Source: Mucilaginibacter sp. PAMB04168
GTDB taxonomy: Bacteria > Bacteroidota > Bacteroidia > Sphingobacteriales > Sphingobacteriaceae
Length of the DNA stretch: 64,000 bases
Direction of reading: 5' to 3'
Assembly (NCBI RefSeq): GCF_039634365.2
Contig: NZ_CP155079.2
Span: 1,984,001-2,048,000, forward strand
This document shows positions 34,405-43,350 of the stretch, piece after piece (the stretch's first letter is position 1; each line of letters starts with the position of its first letter). Below the pieces are notes generated by a model. The model searched no databases and was not told the DNA's origin. It was given only the letters and a program-made list of their open reading frames with translations. The translations under genes and the position numbers were made by a program.

Positions 34405-35513
34405 ATGAAGCCGATTTACGCCTTAGCAGCTAAATTGCTGGCTATTATGCTCACAACTGCTTGCAGTAAAAATTAATTAAACAATGCACAGGATGAACAA
34501 GTGACAGATTCGGAACTAACCACCCAGGTACTTACCCAGCAGCTTAGCTTTCCGTGGGAAATATTATGGGGCCCCGATAATATGCTTTGGGTTACTGAAC
34601 GGGGCGGCAAAATAAGCCGTGTAAACCCCGGCAACGGACAGGTTAGTTTATTGCTTGACATTGCAGATGTGAAATCGGTTGGCGAAGGTGGCTTGCTGGG
34701 CATGGTCTTACATCCTGATTTTACCAATACTCCGCAGGTGTTTGTAGCTTATAATTACGACAAGAATGGTACGTACACTGAGAAGATTGTTCGCTATACC
34801 TACAATGGCGGGTCGTTGATTAGCCGGTAATATTGTTGGATAATATCCAGGCAGCTAACAATCACAATGGCTGCCGGTTGGCCATATCGCCGGATGCCAA
34901 GCTTTTCATTACCACCGGAGATGCTACAGTGGCTTCGCAAGCACAAAGTTTGAATAGCTTATCGGGCAAGATACTGCGTATTAACCTGGATGGTAGCATA
35001 CCTGCCGATAATCCTTCTGCAACCAGCCCAATTTGGAGCTATGGCCATCGTAATGCGCAAGGACTGGTATTTGCCAACAACCGTTTATACAGCTCGGAGC
35101 ATGGCAATACTACTGATGATGAAGTGAACATTATTCAAAAGGGCCGCAACTTTGGATGGCCTAATGTAGAAGGATACTGTAGCACGGGTAATGAACCGGC
35201 TTTTTGCAGTATCAATAATGTGGCAGAGCCCATACAGGCTTGGTCACCCACTATTGCGCCATCGGGCATCGATTATTATAACAACAATGCCATACCCCAG
35301 TGGAAGAACTCATTGCTGCTGGCCGTACTGAAAGACAGCGAATTACTACAGCTTAAATTAAACGACGCCGGCGACAGAGTTGAAAAGGTAAATACCTACT
35401 ACAAAAGCACCTATGGCCGCCTGCGCGATGTATGCATTGCACCTGATGGCCGGGTTTATATGATTACCAGTAATGGCAATAGCGATAAAATTGTGGTGGT
35501 TAGTAAAAAGTGA
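34405..35513 (+). pseudogene. Disrupted PQQ-type sugar dehydrogenase lipoprotein
   Basis: Remnant of a soluble glucose/sorbosone dehydrogenase (six-bladed propeller, PQQ-dependent). The frame begins with a lipoprotein-like signal (ATG 34405, LTTACSK) and meets an in-frame TAA at 34474-34476. It resumes with LSFPWEILWGPDNMLWVTERGG and VGEGGLLGMVLHPDF, then stops at 34828-34830 (TAA). The rest is in another frame: ANNHNGCRLAISPD, SYGHRNAQGLVF and SEHGNTTDDEVN to TGA at 35513. Loss of one C in a C-run near 34824 would restore SPVILLDNI and join the two halves. Two lesions suggest a true pseudogene, though assembly errors remain possible. A separately translated C-terminal part is unlikely to fold. 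Confidence 0.85.
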
Positions 35514-35598
35514 TAAACGGATACTTTATTTTGTAGATAGCTGTTGCTGATCTATTGGATAAACTGTCGTTTGGTAATTTTATTTAAATGTAAAAGCT

Positions 35599-36564
35599 TC
35601 AACCAAACCAAACCCCATACTTATAACACCCATAAAAATGCCAGTAAACAGATGCAAAAGGGATAACAGCCGAAGTATAGAGCATTTCTGACACATGGCT
35701 GAATGCGTGCGACGTATGCGCCAGGCGTTTCAGTGTAAATTGAAGTGTGAACAGCAACCATACGGCAAAGGCCATTAAAGCGATTATAGCATGTTGCAGC
35801 ACCAAAGCAACTACAGCTAGCAGTAACGCAATTACGATTACGTAATAAGTAACCGGTGGTTTTGCCTGTATTTGCTGTTGATATAGCTCCGGAAACTTTT
35901 TAAATAGCAAGGCATTAAACAGCGTTTTCTTTTGCTCACGAATGCTCACCCCCCATGCTGCCTGCCGTACCGGATGTACTATTACGGCCTCTGCAACTTT
36001 ACTTAAGGGTATGCCTGCCTGCATAATTTTAAAATGCAGGTCGCTGTCTTCGCGCCAGGCCATGGCAAAGCGCTCATCAAAGCCATCAATAAGTTTTAGC
36101 GCCACTTGGGTACAAGCGCAGTTAGCAGTTACAAAATCGGCCTTTTCTAAGCCGGCAGTGTTTAAGGCAAAGTCGGTTGGGTGGGGGGGAAGCGGCACAA
36201 TTACTTTACCGGTAAAGGCGGCCAGTGTTTGGCCTTGCCAAGCTTGCAAATAGGCGGTGAGCCAGTTGCTGTCAGGTAATGTGTCATCATCAGTAAAGGC
36301 AATTAACTTACCTTGTGCATGTTGCCACCCAAAGTTTCGGGCGGCGGCGGGGCCACCTTTTTTGAGCATGGGCAAAAAGTGCAAGTTCAAGGAAGTGTCT
36401 GGCCTGGTTTCTAGCGCCTGTTCGGTCACCGAGTCGGGGCCATCACTTACTACAATAACTTCAAACTGGTCCTTTGGCAAGGTCTGCTCACACAGCGCCC
36501 CGATGCACTTTAGCAGTAAATCGGGGCGACGGTAAGTAGGTATAACTACAGAAACACGGATCAT
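35599..36564 (-). CDS. Glycosyltransferase family 2 protein
   Basis: GT-A fold glycosyltransferase of 321 aa. The N terminus SVVIPTYRRPDLLLKCIGAL and the loop AARNFGWQHAQGKLIAFTDDDT (the DDD metal/nucleotide site) are classic family 2, followed by an acceptor region with WREDSDLHFKI. The C-terminal third has hydrophobic segments (YVIVIALLLAVVALVL and neighbours), so the enzyme is membrane-associated. The start ATG overlaps the stop of the carbamoyltransferase gene by one base (TAATG), so the pair is translationally coupled. It probably adds a sugar to a glycan or lipid that is also carbamoylated. The acceptor is unknown. Confidence 0.85.
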   Translation of the reverse strand: MIRVSVVIPTYRRPDLLLKCIGALCEQTLPKDQFEVIVVSDGPDSVTEQALETRPDTSLNLHFLPMLKKGGPAAARNFGWQHAQGKLIAFTDDDTLPDSNWLTAYLQAWQGQTLAAFTGKVIVPLPPHPTDFALNTAGLEKADFVTANCACTQVALKLIDGFDERFAMAWREDSDLHFKIMQAGIPLSKVAEAVIVHPVRQAAWGVSIREQKKTLFNALLFKKFPELYQQQIQAKPPVTYYVIVIALLLAVVALVLQHAIIALMAFAVWLLFTLQFTLKRLAHTSHAFSHVSEMLYTSAVIPFASVYWHFYGCYKYGVWFG

Positions 36565-38282
36565 TATTTCTCAATAACGAACGAGCCTATAACCAGTGCA
36601 TCAAAAGGTGACGACCAAAAGCATTCAATAGCATCTCTTGGCGTACAAACAATAGGTTTGCCCAAGGTATTGAACGATGTATTCACTAATACGGGTACAC
36701 CGGTTTTGCGTTGAAATGCCTTAAGTAAGTCGTAATAGTTCTTGTGCTGGCGCTCATTAACGGTTTGTATACGCGCCGTACCATCGGTGTGACGCACAGC
36801 CGGAATTTGTTCGGCTTTCTCAGGCTTTACATCATAGATGAACAGCATAAAAGGCGAATAACTTGCGTTTTTAAACCAATTGCCGGCTTCTTCTTCCAAT
36901 ACAACAGGTGCAACGGGACGGAAATCTTCCCTATCCTTAACCTCATTTAACCGCTGTTGCATAGCCGGACTAATAGGCGACGCTAGTATAGACCGGCTGC
37001 CCAGCGCCCTTGGGCCAAACTCCATACGGCCCTGGTACCAACCTATAATTTTGTCTTGCGCCAATATATCGGCAGTTTCTTCGGCTATATTATTGAGTTT
37101 ACGGTAAGGTACTTTGCACCATTTCATAAACTTCTCAATCTCTGCGTCGCTGTATTCTGGTCCCCAATAACAGTGCTCCATTACAAACTCGCGCTTGGTT
37201 GATTTGCGTTGCTGGGCATCTACCCATAGCGCTGCACCCAAAGCGGTACCATCATCGCCTGATGCTGGTTGAACCCAAATGTTCTGAAACGCGCCTTTAT
37301 CGCGTATACGGGCGTTAGCTACGCAGTTAAGGGCCACGCCGCCGGCCAGGCAAAGGTTTTGTTCGCCAGTTTCTTTTTGCAGCCAGTCGGTTAGTTCCAG
37401 CAGGGTTTCTTCCAATACCAGTTGCAGCGAGTGGGCTATGTTAAAGTGGTGAGCAGTAAACTCCTCATGGCGCAGGCGTTTGGGGCCAAAGCGCTCCACA
37501 AAGTTTTTATTGTCAATAGTATACTGCCCGTTTACGCCAACTTTGATGATCTCGCGGAAATCTTTAACGAAATCCGGTTTACCATAACTGGCCAGTGCCA
37601 TCACCTTATACTCATCAGACGAATGCAGGAAACCGAGGTGCGTGGTTATTTCTTCATACAGTAAACCCAACGAATTGGGAAAATTAACCTGACCAATGCG
37701 TTTTAAGTCATGGCCGTTGCCAATGCTGTAAGTGGTTGTTGCATGCTCGCCGCGGCCGTCAACCGTCATTACAGCAGCGCGCTCGAATGGCGAGCAGTTA
37801 AAGGCACTAGCGGCGTGCGCTACGTGGTGATCTACGAAGTGCCATTTTTCGCGCGGTACATTGGCTCCTACAAAACGTTGTTGCAAGTGATGCGGCCAGC
37901 CGTCGTTTAACTGCCCAACCGCATTAATGATGGATGAAAGAAAAAGCGGGTCCCAAACGTTGAGCCAATCGGCATTAATTGGATCGGTTGATGGTTCGAA
38001 GGGAATGTCGATAGTGCCTTTACCCTGGTATTGCTCTTTAATGAGTTGATACGGATCGAATGAGTAGGCTATATGATCTACATCATTTATATGTATGCCG
38101 GCTATCTTAAGGCAGTAATCAATGGCATGAAATGGAAGTTCCCATGTGCTGAAAGGCACCGGACGCTTGCCGTGTTTAATGTGCGTAAAGCGTTCTTCTT
38201 CAGTAGCGGCTAAAAGTTGGCCGTCTTTAATAATACATGCTGCCGAATCATGAAATACAGCGTTAATGCCTAAGGTGTACAT
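36564..38282 (-). CDS. Carbamoyltransferase, NodU/CmcH family
   Basis: Carbamoyltransferase of 572 aa, with an N-terminal TsaD-like (Kae1) half and a C-terminal domain. MYTLGINAVFHDSAACII and HVAHAASAF (His ligands for metal near residues 152-156), TVDGRGEHATTTY, LAGGVALNCVANARI and GPRALGSRSI are family signatures, and the C terminus has GVPVLVNTSFNTLGKPIVCTP. It would transfer a carbamoyl group from carbamoyl phosphate, through carbamoyl adenylate, to a hydroxyl. The adjacent coupled glycosyltransferase suggests a surface glycan or glycolipid as the acceptor rather than a small antibiotic. No further biosynthetic genes flank the pair. Confidence 0.9.
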   Translation of the reverse strand: MYTLGINAVFHDSAACIIKDGQLLAATEEERFTHIKHGKRPVPFSTWELPFHAIDYCLKIAGIHINDVDHIAYSFDPYQLIKEQYQGKGTIDIPFEPSTDPINADWLNVWDPLFLSSIINAVGQLNDGWPHHLQQRFVGANVPREKWHFVDHHVAHAASAFNCSPFERAAVMTVDGRGEHATTTYSIGNGHDLKRIGQVNFPNSLGLLYEEITTHLGFLHSSDEYKVMALASYGKPDFVKDFREIIKVGVNGQYTIDNKNFVERFGPKRLRHEEFTAHHFNIAHSLQLVLEETLLELTDWLQKETGEQNLCLAGGVALNCVANARIRDKGAFQNIWVQPASGDDGTALGAALWVDAQQRKSTKREFVMEHCYWGPEYSDAEIEKFMKWCKVPYRKLNNIAEETADILAQDKIIGWYQGRMEFGPRALGSRSILASPISPAMQQRLNEVKDREDFRPVAPVVLEEEAGNWFKNASYSPFMLFIYDVKPEKAEQIPAVRHTDGTARIQTVNERQHKNYYDLLKAFQRKTGVPVLVNTSFNTLGKPIVCTPRDAIECFWSSPFDALVIGSFVIEK

Positions 38283-38541
38283 GCGGAGTAGATGTTTTTA
38301 TAGTTAATGTTTTTGCACACTAAGAAGCAAGTAACGAGCTAAAAGGTTTTGAAATATTGATATTATACTATTAGTTAAAATGAGTATTGCCGAGTTGGAG
38401 CGTACAACCGACTTGTAACAGCCAAGGCTTGGAATGGTATTTTCCATTTTTTAAACTGCGTCATAAAATTCAGTCCAGCCTCATGCTAAAACCAGCAGTT
38501 GTGGTATGGTTTACTGGTATAACGTTTGCAAAACTATAGTT

Positions 38542-38775
38542 ATGATTTTACAGCTCGATCCGGCCATATTAGTAGATACTCCTTTAGGCAAAGGCCACGC
38601 AATATTTTTAATTGACTATGGCATGCACCAAAATACCTGCTGGGTGGTTGCCCTGCACAAAGATGGTGTAATAAAGCACTTTGACTGCAACGATGTGATT
38701 ATGGGAACCAATTACACATACGGTATGAACCTAACCCGTCATCATAACCATTTGCCTAGTGCAAGCGACCAATAA
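38542..38775 (+). CDS. Hypothetical small protein, 77 aa
   Basis: Small soluble protein from the ATG at 38542 (MILQLDPAILVDTPLGKGHA). The block FLIDYGMHQNTCWVVALHKDG, with a Cys/Trp core, is like small proteins common in Bacteroidota that have no assigned function. His-rich C terminus (TRHHNHLPS) might bind metal. It stands alone between the carbamoyltransferase and the DUF1349 gene; the 259 bases upstream hold no convincing gene. Confidence 0.65.
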   Translation: MILQLDPAILVDTPLGKGHAIFLIDYGMHQNTCWVVALHKDGVIKHFDCNDVIMGTNYTYGMNLTRHHNHLPSASDQ

Positions 38776-38898
38776 AAGGTACAGTTGTATAGTATTGTAC
38801 CATTTTTGATTTAATGGTGTAATGATGTATTAAGGTAGCTATAAATTATTGTAGGTGCAATAACTAATGCTCTTATAAAGCAATGACATGGAAGTTGG

Positions 38899-39507
38899 TT
38901 ACTTTGCTGCTTTAACTGAAAAGCTTTCAAATATAACCGGAAAGCTTTTCTTACCGGGCGCTGCTGCTACCATACCAATTTGTGCTTTAACTTTAGGTGG
39001 AAAATAAGCCAGTCGCAGCATCTTAAACGTCTTGTTATCAAACGAGTATTGTATTTGAACGTAATCACCCTTGCGCAGCAATTTAAGCCAGATAGATTTT
39101 GGACTGTCGTTACGCGGCACAACCGACCAGTCTGACACCTCGCGAGTAACCACAGCGCTTACATTCTGCACACCGTCAACATATTCAATACCTGTTTTGA
39201 TCCAGTTCTTGTTATCAATGCGTATCATTAAGCCTGCCTGATGGAAAAGCTCCTGATAGTTGCCAGTCACTTTTACGCTGGCTTCAAAATCACCTGCGGC
39301 TTCCTGATAATAGAAAGGCCCTGAATCGCGTATAAAGCCATAATGTGTAATGCGCCAGTAATCAGTGCCGGGGTCAACCGTAAAGGTAAGTTTATCGGCA
39401 TTGCCGCTCCACTTTTTGGGTTGGTTAAACCATTTCATGGGTTTGTTTTGTGCAGCGGCTACTATTTGCATCAGCACTAAAGCGGTAAGTAAAAATATGT
39501 TTTTCAT
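38899..39507 (-). CDS. DUF1349 secreted protein
   Basis: Secreted protein of 202 aa with a signal peptide ending near AAAQ. The body is a beta-sandwich of the DUF1349 family (concanavalin-like fold): KLTFTVDPGTDYWR, FEASVKVTGNYQELFHQAGLMIRIDNKNWIKTGIE and SIWLKLLRKGDYVQIQYSF. These proteins may bind carbohydrate, and the aromatic residues seen would suit that. The role is not known. No glycosidase lies next to it. Confidence 0.82.
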   Translation of the reverse strand: MKNIFLLTALVLMQIVAAAQNKPMKWFNQPKKWSGNADKLTFTVDPGTDYWRITHYGFIRDSGPFYYQEAAGDFEASVKVTGNYQELFHQAGLMIRIDNKNWIKTGIEYVDGVQNVSAVVTREVSDWSVVPRNDSPKSIWLKLLRKGDYVQIQYSFDNKTFKMLRLAYFPPKVKAQIGMVAAAPGKKSFPVIFESFSVKAAK

Positions 39508-39572
39508 GATCTAAGATGAGGTTATTTATAAGTTGACTGCAAGGATAGTGATAACCTCGTTAACACACAAAC

Positions 39573-40427
39573 CTACACCAGTTCTTCCTTAGCAAAGTCC
39601 AGTATGATCTGGTTAACCCTGTCGGGCATTTCGTGGTGAAGCCAGTGGGTAGCATTATCAAGCATAACCAGTTTACCTTGTCTGCACATAGCCAGGCTAT
39701 CATGGGCCATTTGCGCGTTTAAGGTAGCGTCTTTCTTTCCCCATATAATGAGTGTAGGTACGGTTACCTTTGGGTATTTTTTTAATATATCATACAAAAA
39801 TGCCCGGTACCAGTTTAACATGCTGGTTAAAGCGTTGGGCTCGCTCCAGGCTTGTTTGTACTGCTGCATTTGCAAGCGGGTAAATGTTTTCGGGTTAGCC
39901 GATTTCATCATCGCGTTCACCAAAAAACGATAATCCCACATGCGGCAAACCAGTTCGGGCACAACCGGCAGTTGAAAAAATGCCGCATACCAGCTTTTTA
40001 ACATTTGCTTAGGGTTAGTACGCAAATGCTTTTTCATTACAGCCAGGTGCGGCATGTTCATAATCACCAATTTTTCTAAAAGCTCAGGGTGTTTTAGGGC
40101 CAGTGCCCAAGCTACGCCGCCACCCCAGTCGTGGGCGGCTAATATCACTTTATTAGGTGTAAGCTGCTTAATCCAGGCGGCTATATCGGCTACTAAGTTG
40201 TCAATAACATAGGCTTTAACGCCTTTGGGCTTGCTGCTCAGGTTGTAGCCCCGTTGGTCGGGCGCCAGGGCGTAAAAGCCGTGCTGTGCAAAAAAAGAAA
40301 CCTGCTTTTGCCAGGCGAAGCTAAACTCAGGGAAACCGTGAAGAAAAATGATGATTGGCGCGCTGATCTCGCCTTCGTGTAATACATGTAGCCTTAAACC
40401 GTTTACCTCATCAAATCTTTCCTGCAT
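39573..40427 (-). CDS. Alpha/beta hydrolase, epoxide hydrolase-like
   Basis: Alpha/beta hydrolase of 284 aa without a signal peptide. HGFPEFSFAW gives the oxyanion-hole HGxP region, and AHDWGGG supplies the nucleophile as Asp rather than Ser, typical of epoxide hydrolases and haloalkane dehalogenases. The acid position is in IIWGKKDATL, and the catalytic His is in ATHWLHHEMPDRV. A DWGGGVAW nucleophile elbow and RWYRAFLYD-like cap support the epoxide hydrolase group. The substrate is unknown. Confidence 0.82.
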   Translation of the reverse strand: MQERFDEVNGLRLHVLHEGEISAPIIIFLHGFPEFSFAWQKQVSFFAQHGFYALAPDQRGYNLSSKPKGVKAYVIDNLVADIAAWIKQLTPNKVILAAHDWGGGVAWALALKHPELLEKLVIMNMPHLAVMKKHLRTNPKQMLKSWYAAFFQLPVVPELVCRMWDYRFLVNAMMKSANPKTFTRLQMQQYKQAWSEPNALTSMLNWYRAFLYDILKKYPKVTVPTLIIWGKKDATLNAQMAHDSLAMCRQGKLVMLDNATHWLHHEMPDRVNQIILDFAKEELV

Positions 40428-40480
40428 AGCCTGCTATTTCTTAAATAATAGCTGTAAATGAGGAATTGTTTAGATACCCA

Positions 40481-41536
40481 CTACTGTTCTTCCTTAAAAT
40501 ATACCTTATAATAGTTCATGGCCTTATCATCGTCGAAGCCTTTTTCAATGAGCTCTTTATTGCCATGAATATAAATGTGAAAGTTTTTATCGAGCTTTAA
40601 AACGCTTTTATATACTCGCGCCTGCTTTTTAACGGCATTGTCAGAAATCTCAAAAGTGTCGGGTATTTTGGTTTCAAATTCTTGCTCGTACTGGTTCTTG
40701 TAGTTTTTGAACGATTCAATAGCCTCATTGTTACCCAATACTTCGCCCGTAAATTCGTCCAGCTCAAAAGTGTCTTTCTCTTTAAAATACTTCATCGAGC
40801 GGTTTAGCAAATCAATCTTATCAGCCTTGCTCATCTCAAACTCGTCGTCCAGTTTTTGGGTAACAAAGTTTTTATAGATGCTTAGCGTGTTATTGGTTTG
40901 GTTAAAGTTGTCGTTACGTATCTTAAGCTTCAAAAAATCATCTTTCCAGTATACGGCTTCCTGGCTTCGGTTGGTTTGGTCAATTACCACCACTTTGTAG
41001 CCTTCTTCTTTTTGCGTGTTAATAATAAGGCAGCCTTTGTCGAGCTTGTTAATGTTAATAGCATTCTCTTCGTAATCCAGCCCAAAACCACCTTCCTGAG
41101 GGTAAACCTTTAAAAAGGTTTCTTTCGTTTCCGATTTAAAAATGCCCACGGCATCCAGTTGTTCTCCTTCTATCTGTATGTTGCTAAAGTAGCCTATGTA
41201 AACCTCGCCTGCCTTAATTTTAGGATGGCCTGATACGCTGTACAGGTGCTTGGCAATTTGCTGCGATAGTTCATGAAAGCGACTTTCGTCGGCAAACATA
41301 TCGGTGCAATAATGGTAAATCTCATTCAGGTGTAAATCATTGCCGGGATGCATGAGATGGTACACTTCGTTGGTTTTCTCAAATGGCGTTAAAAAATATT
41401 GCATCAGCAAGCGCGGAATAATATCATCCTTTAATGCCAGCGGTGCATCAGAAAGCGCATAGCGTTCATCCTGTAAAGGGTTACCTACGTGGTGTACCGA
41501 AATATCCTGAAGAGAAGCCTCGAAAAAACTTACCAT
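40481..41536 (-). CDS. NdpA-type nucleoid-associated protein
   Basis: Protein of 351 aa of the 37-kDa nucleoid-associated (NdpA/YejK) family. Family features are the N-terminal ISVHHVGN and PRLLMQYFLTPF, the middle GYFSNIQIEGEQLDAVGIFKSE, and the C-terminal FKNYKNQYEQEFETKIPDTFEIS. These proteins bind the nucleoid; their precise function is not established, and some lie in defence-gene neighbourhoods. The ATG at 41536 (MVSFFEASL) is preferred over an upstream TTG. The next gene on the same strand is an XRE-like regulator. Confidence 0.8.
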   Translation of the reverse strand: MVSFFEASLQDISVHHVGNPLQDERYALSDAPLALKDDIIPRLLMQYFLTPFEKTNEVYHLMHPGNDLHLNEIYHYCTDMFADESRFHELSQQIAKHLYSVSGHPKIKAGEVYIGYFSNIQIEGEQLDAVGIFKSETKETFLKVYPQEGGFGLDYEENAININKLDKGCLIINTQKEEGYKVVVIDQTNRSQEAVYWKDDFLKLKIRNDNFNQTNNTLSIYKNFVTQKLDDEFEMSKADKIDLLNRSMKYFKEKDTFELDEFTGEVLGNNEAIESFKNYKNQYEQEFETKIPDTFEISDNAVKKQARVYKSVLKLDKNFHIYIHGNKELIEKGFDDDKAMNYYKVYFKEEQ

Positions 41537-41593
41537 AATTAGAGGCGACAAATAAACAAATAATTTACGGGTTGGGCCGTATAACGTGGCTAT

Positions 41594-41956
41594 TTACCCA
41601 ACTTGTTGCGGGTGAGTAAGGGTATTTTCGCGCAGGTCATTTAATTGCAGTTCATAAGCGCGCATGCGGGCGTGGAGTATGTCAACCTCTGTACGCAGCA
41701 TTTGTATTTCGGTGATAAGCTTGGGCGATTCTGCTTTGGTGATTTTCTTCTCACCGCTACCCAATATTAACCACTCGGGTGAGTATTTGAGTTGAAAGCA
41801 AAGTTTACGTATAAGATAATAGCTAATCTCCTGTTTTTTATTGATCACCTTACTGATAAAGCCCTGGTCAACTTCAATAGCCCTGGCTAGGGCCAGTTGC
41901 CCGCCGTGGTCTTTTACAATTACCTTGAGCCGCTTTATGAGTGCATCATCAGACAT
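41594..41956 (-). CDS. XRE-like DNA-binding protein with coiled coil
   Basis: Putative repressor of 120 aa. Residues 1-70 form a helix-turn-helix: ALIKRLKVIVKDHGGQLAL, then LARAIEVDQGFISKVINKKQ and IRKLCFQLKYSPEWLILGSG, with the pattern of phage CI-type/XRE regulators. The C-terminal part (EIQMLRTEVDILHARMRAYEL) is a likely coiled coil for dimerisation. The ATG at 41956 is used because a longer frame would overlap the upstream gene. A near-perfect palindrome (41962-42002) starts 5 bases before the ATG and suggests autoregulation. Confidence 0.82.
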   Translation of the reverse strand: MSDDALIKRLKVIVKDHGGQLALARAIEVDQGFISKVINKKQEISYYLIRKLCFQLKYSPEWLILGSGEKKITKAESPKLITEIQMLRTEVDILHARMRAYELQLNDLRENTLTHPQQVG

Positions 41957-41961
41957 AAAAA

Positions 41962-42002
41962 ATGCTTTTTTGCAATAATAACTATTATTGGCAAAAAAGC
42001 AT
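41962..42002. promoter_or_regulatory. Palindromic operator candidate
   Basis: ATGCTTTTTTGC plus AATAATA (41962-41980) faces TATTATT plus GCAAAAAAGCAT (41983-42002), with AC between and one unpaired G at 41990. Nineteen base pairs of dyad symmetry lie directly before the XRE-like start codon. On the minus strand it contains TATTATTG, a -7-like box, so a dimer bound here would block transcription. An mRNA hairpin masking the start is the alternative. Confidence 0.65.
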
Positions 42003-42030
42003 GTGAAATTTAAGGTTACTTGAAATGAAG

Positions 42031-42360
42031 TTATTTGGCGTTTAGCTGCTTCATTAATTGATCTAAACCTTGATTGTATGTTTTTATACAAATGGTTTGA
42101 TTGCGGTACTGGGTTACAAGCGTATCAAGGTTCGTTTTAATTTTTTGGTGATGCTCTTCGGCAGCATGTGGTAATTTGGAACGTATGGCGTTAAACTTGT
42201 GATGCGCAGATTGCTGCAGCAATAAAGGCGCAACATTTTTGTTTAGCTTCATAATATGATTTACCTTTTTGTGCTGACGGCTTAAGTAAACAGTAATGGC
42301 AATAACACCTACCATACCTATTGCCGCAAAACCAATAATGATATTATTAATAGTGAACAT
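42031..42360 (-). CDS. Hypothetical single-pass membrane protein
   Basis: Protein of 109 aa with one N-terminal membrane helix (IIIGFAAIGMVGVIAITVYLS) and a basic, helical cytoplasmic or periplasmic tail rich in Gln/His/Lys. No family recognised. It lies upstream of the XRE-like gene on the same strand, but the palindrome between them argues that the regulator has its own promoter. Confidence 0.55.
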   Translation of the reverse strand: MFTINNIIIGFAAIGMVGVIAITVYLSRQHKKVNHIMKLNKNVAPLLLQQSAHHKFNAIRSKLPHAAEEHHQKIKTNLDTLVTQYRNQTICIKTYNQGLDQLMKQLNAK

Positions 42361-42563
42361 GATAATTAAAGTAATATATAAGGTTGATTTATAATCGTTT
42401 AGACGTCAAATCTATTTGTTATGTTACGTTATTTTAACATATTTTTTAAAGTATAGTAATATGATATTTAGAAGAAATTTTAGTTAAAGGGGTGATAATT
42501 AGATTTAAGTTAATTAACGGTTAATTAAACTTTGCTTTTTGGCGAAAGTCTAAAATTATAGAT

Positions 42564-43142
42564 ATGTTTAAACTTGTAATCAATACCATTGCTATATCTG
42601 CCAGCTTAATGCTAGGCATATTCCATACACCGGCTATCAATCCTGAGTGGGAGAGTAATTCATTCAAAAATGAGTTTTTGTCTCGCATAAATAAGGTTAG
42701 GCAGGAGGGGTGCAAATGCGGCACCAATTATATGCGACCTGCCCCGCCGCTCACCTGGAACAACGAACTGGCCGATGCTGCCCGTGCACATGCCCGCGAC
42801 ATGAGTAAGCGCGATTATTTTAGCCATACCAGTAAGGATGGCCGTACTATAGAAGACCGTATTATGGCTGCCGGGTACACTTACGATGGTTATAAGAGCT
42901 ACGCTATTGCCGAAAATATTGCCAAAGGCCAGCAAAGCATAGCAGAAGTTACCGACGGCTGGTTTAAAAGCCCCGGACATTGCCGTAACCTGATGAACCC
43001 TGATTTACGTGAGATAGGCATTGCCGAATATGATAAATATTGGGTACAGGACTTTGGAGGTCGTGAAGCATTTTCGGCCCGTGAGAAGCAAATGATTAAA
43101 AGTGGCAGGCTGATTATTAAGCACCGCAAAACTGCAGAGTAA
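42564..43142 (+). CDS. Secreted CAP-domain protein
   Basis: Secreted or periplasmic protein of 192 aa with a signal peptide-like N terminus (MFKLVINTIAISASLMLGIF). The rest is a CAP/SCP domain: NNELADAARAHARDMSKRDYFSHTSKDG, ERI-like IEDRIMAAGYTYDG, AENIAKGQ and WFKSPGHCRNLMNPDLREIGIAEY. The conserved His/Glu metal-site residues are in place. Bacterial CAP proteins of this kind are often of unknown function. The C terminus is basic. Confidence 0.88.
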   Translation: MFKLVINTIAISASLMLGIFHTPAINPEWESNSFKNEFLSRINKVRQEGCKCGTNYMRPAPPLTWNNELADAARAHARDMSKRDYFSHTSKDGRTIEDRIMAAGYTYDGYKSYAIAENIAKGQQSIAEVTDGWFKSPGHCRNLMNPDLREIGIAEYDKYWVQDFGGREAFSAREKQMIKSGRLIIKHRKTAE

Positions 43143-43300
43143 CTAATTTTGCTATTTGCGAAGTACCCTTCACTGCCTATGTATAATGTTTACGAGCGGC
43201 AGGGTTGGATGCTTTTTTTGTTGGGTTAATAAATTATGCATTTGTAAAGCATAATGATTTATTATGATAATAATTAAACAATAAGTTATCTGTTAGGTTA

Positions 43301-43328
43301 TTTAGATTAACCACAAGTTTAATCTAAA
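43301..43328. promoter_or_regulatory. Inverted repeat upstream of the zinc ADH
   Basis: TTTAGATTAA (43301-43310) and TTAATCTAAA (43319-43328) form a perfect 10-bp inverted repeat with an 8-base spacer, ending 22 bases before the ADH start codon. It may be an operator or an mRNA hairpin in the leader. Confidence 0.5.
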
Positions 43329-43350
43329 AAAAGAAAGGAAATAGATACCT

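Noticed and set aside
42509..42530. Tandem GTTAATTAAC-like palindromes before the CAP gene
   Set aside because: AT-only palindromes of this size are common by chance in such a region, and no link to the gene could be shown.
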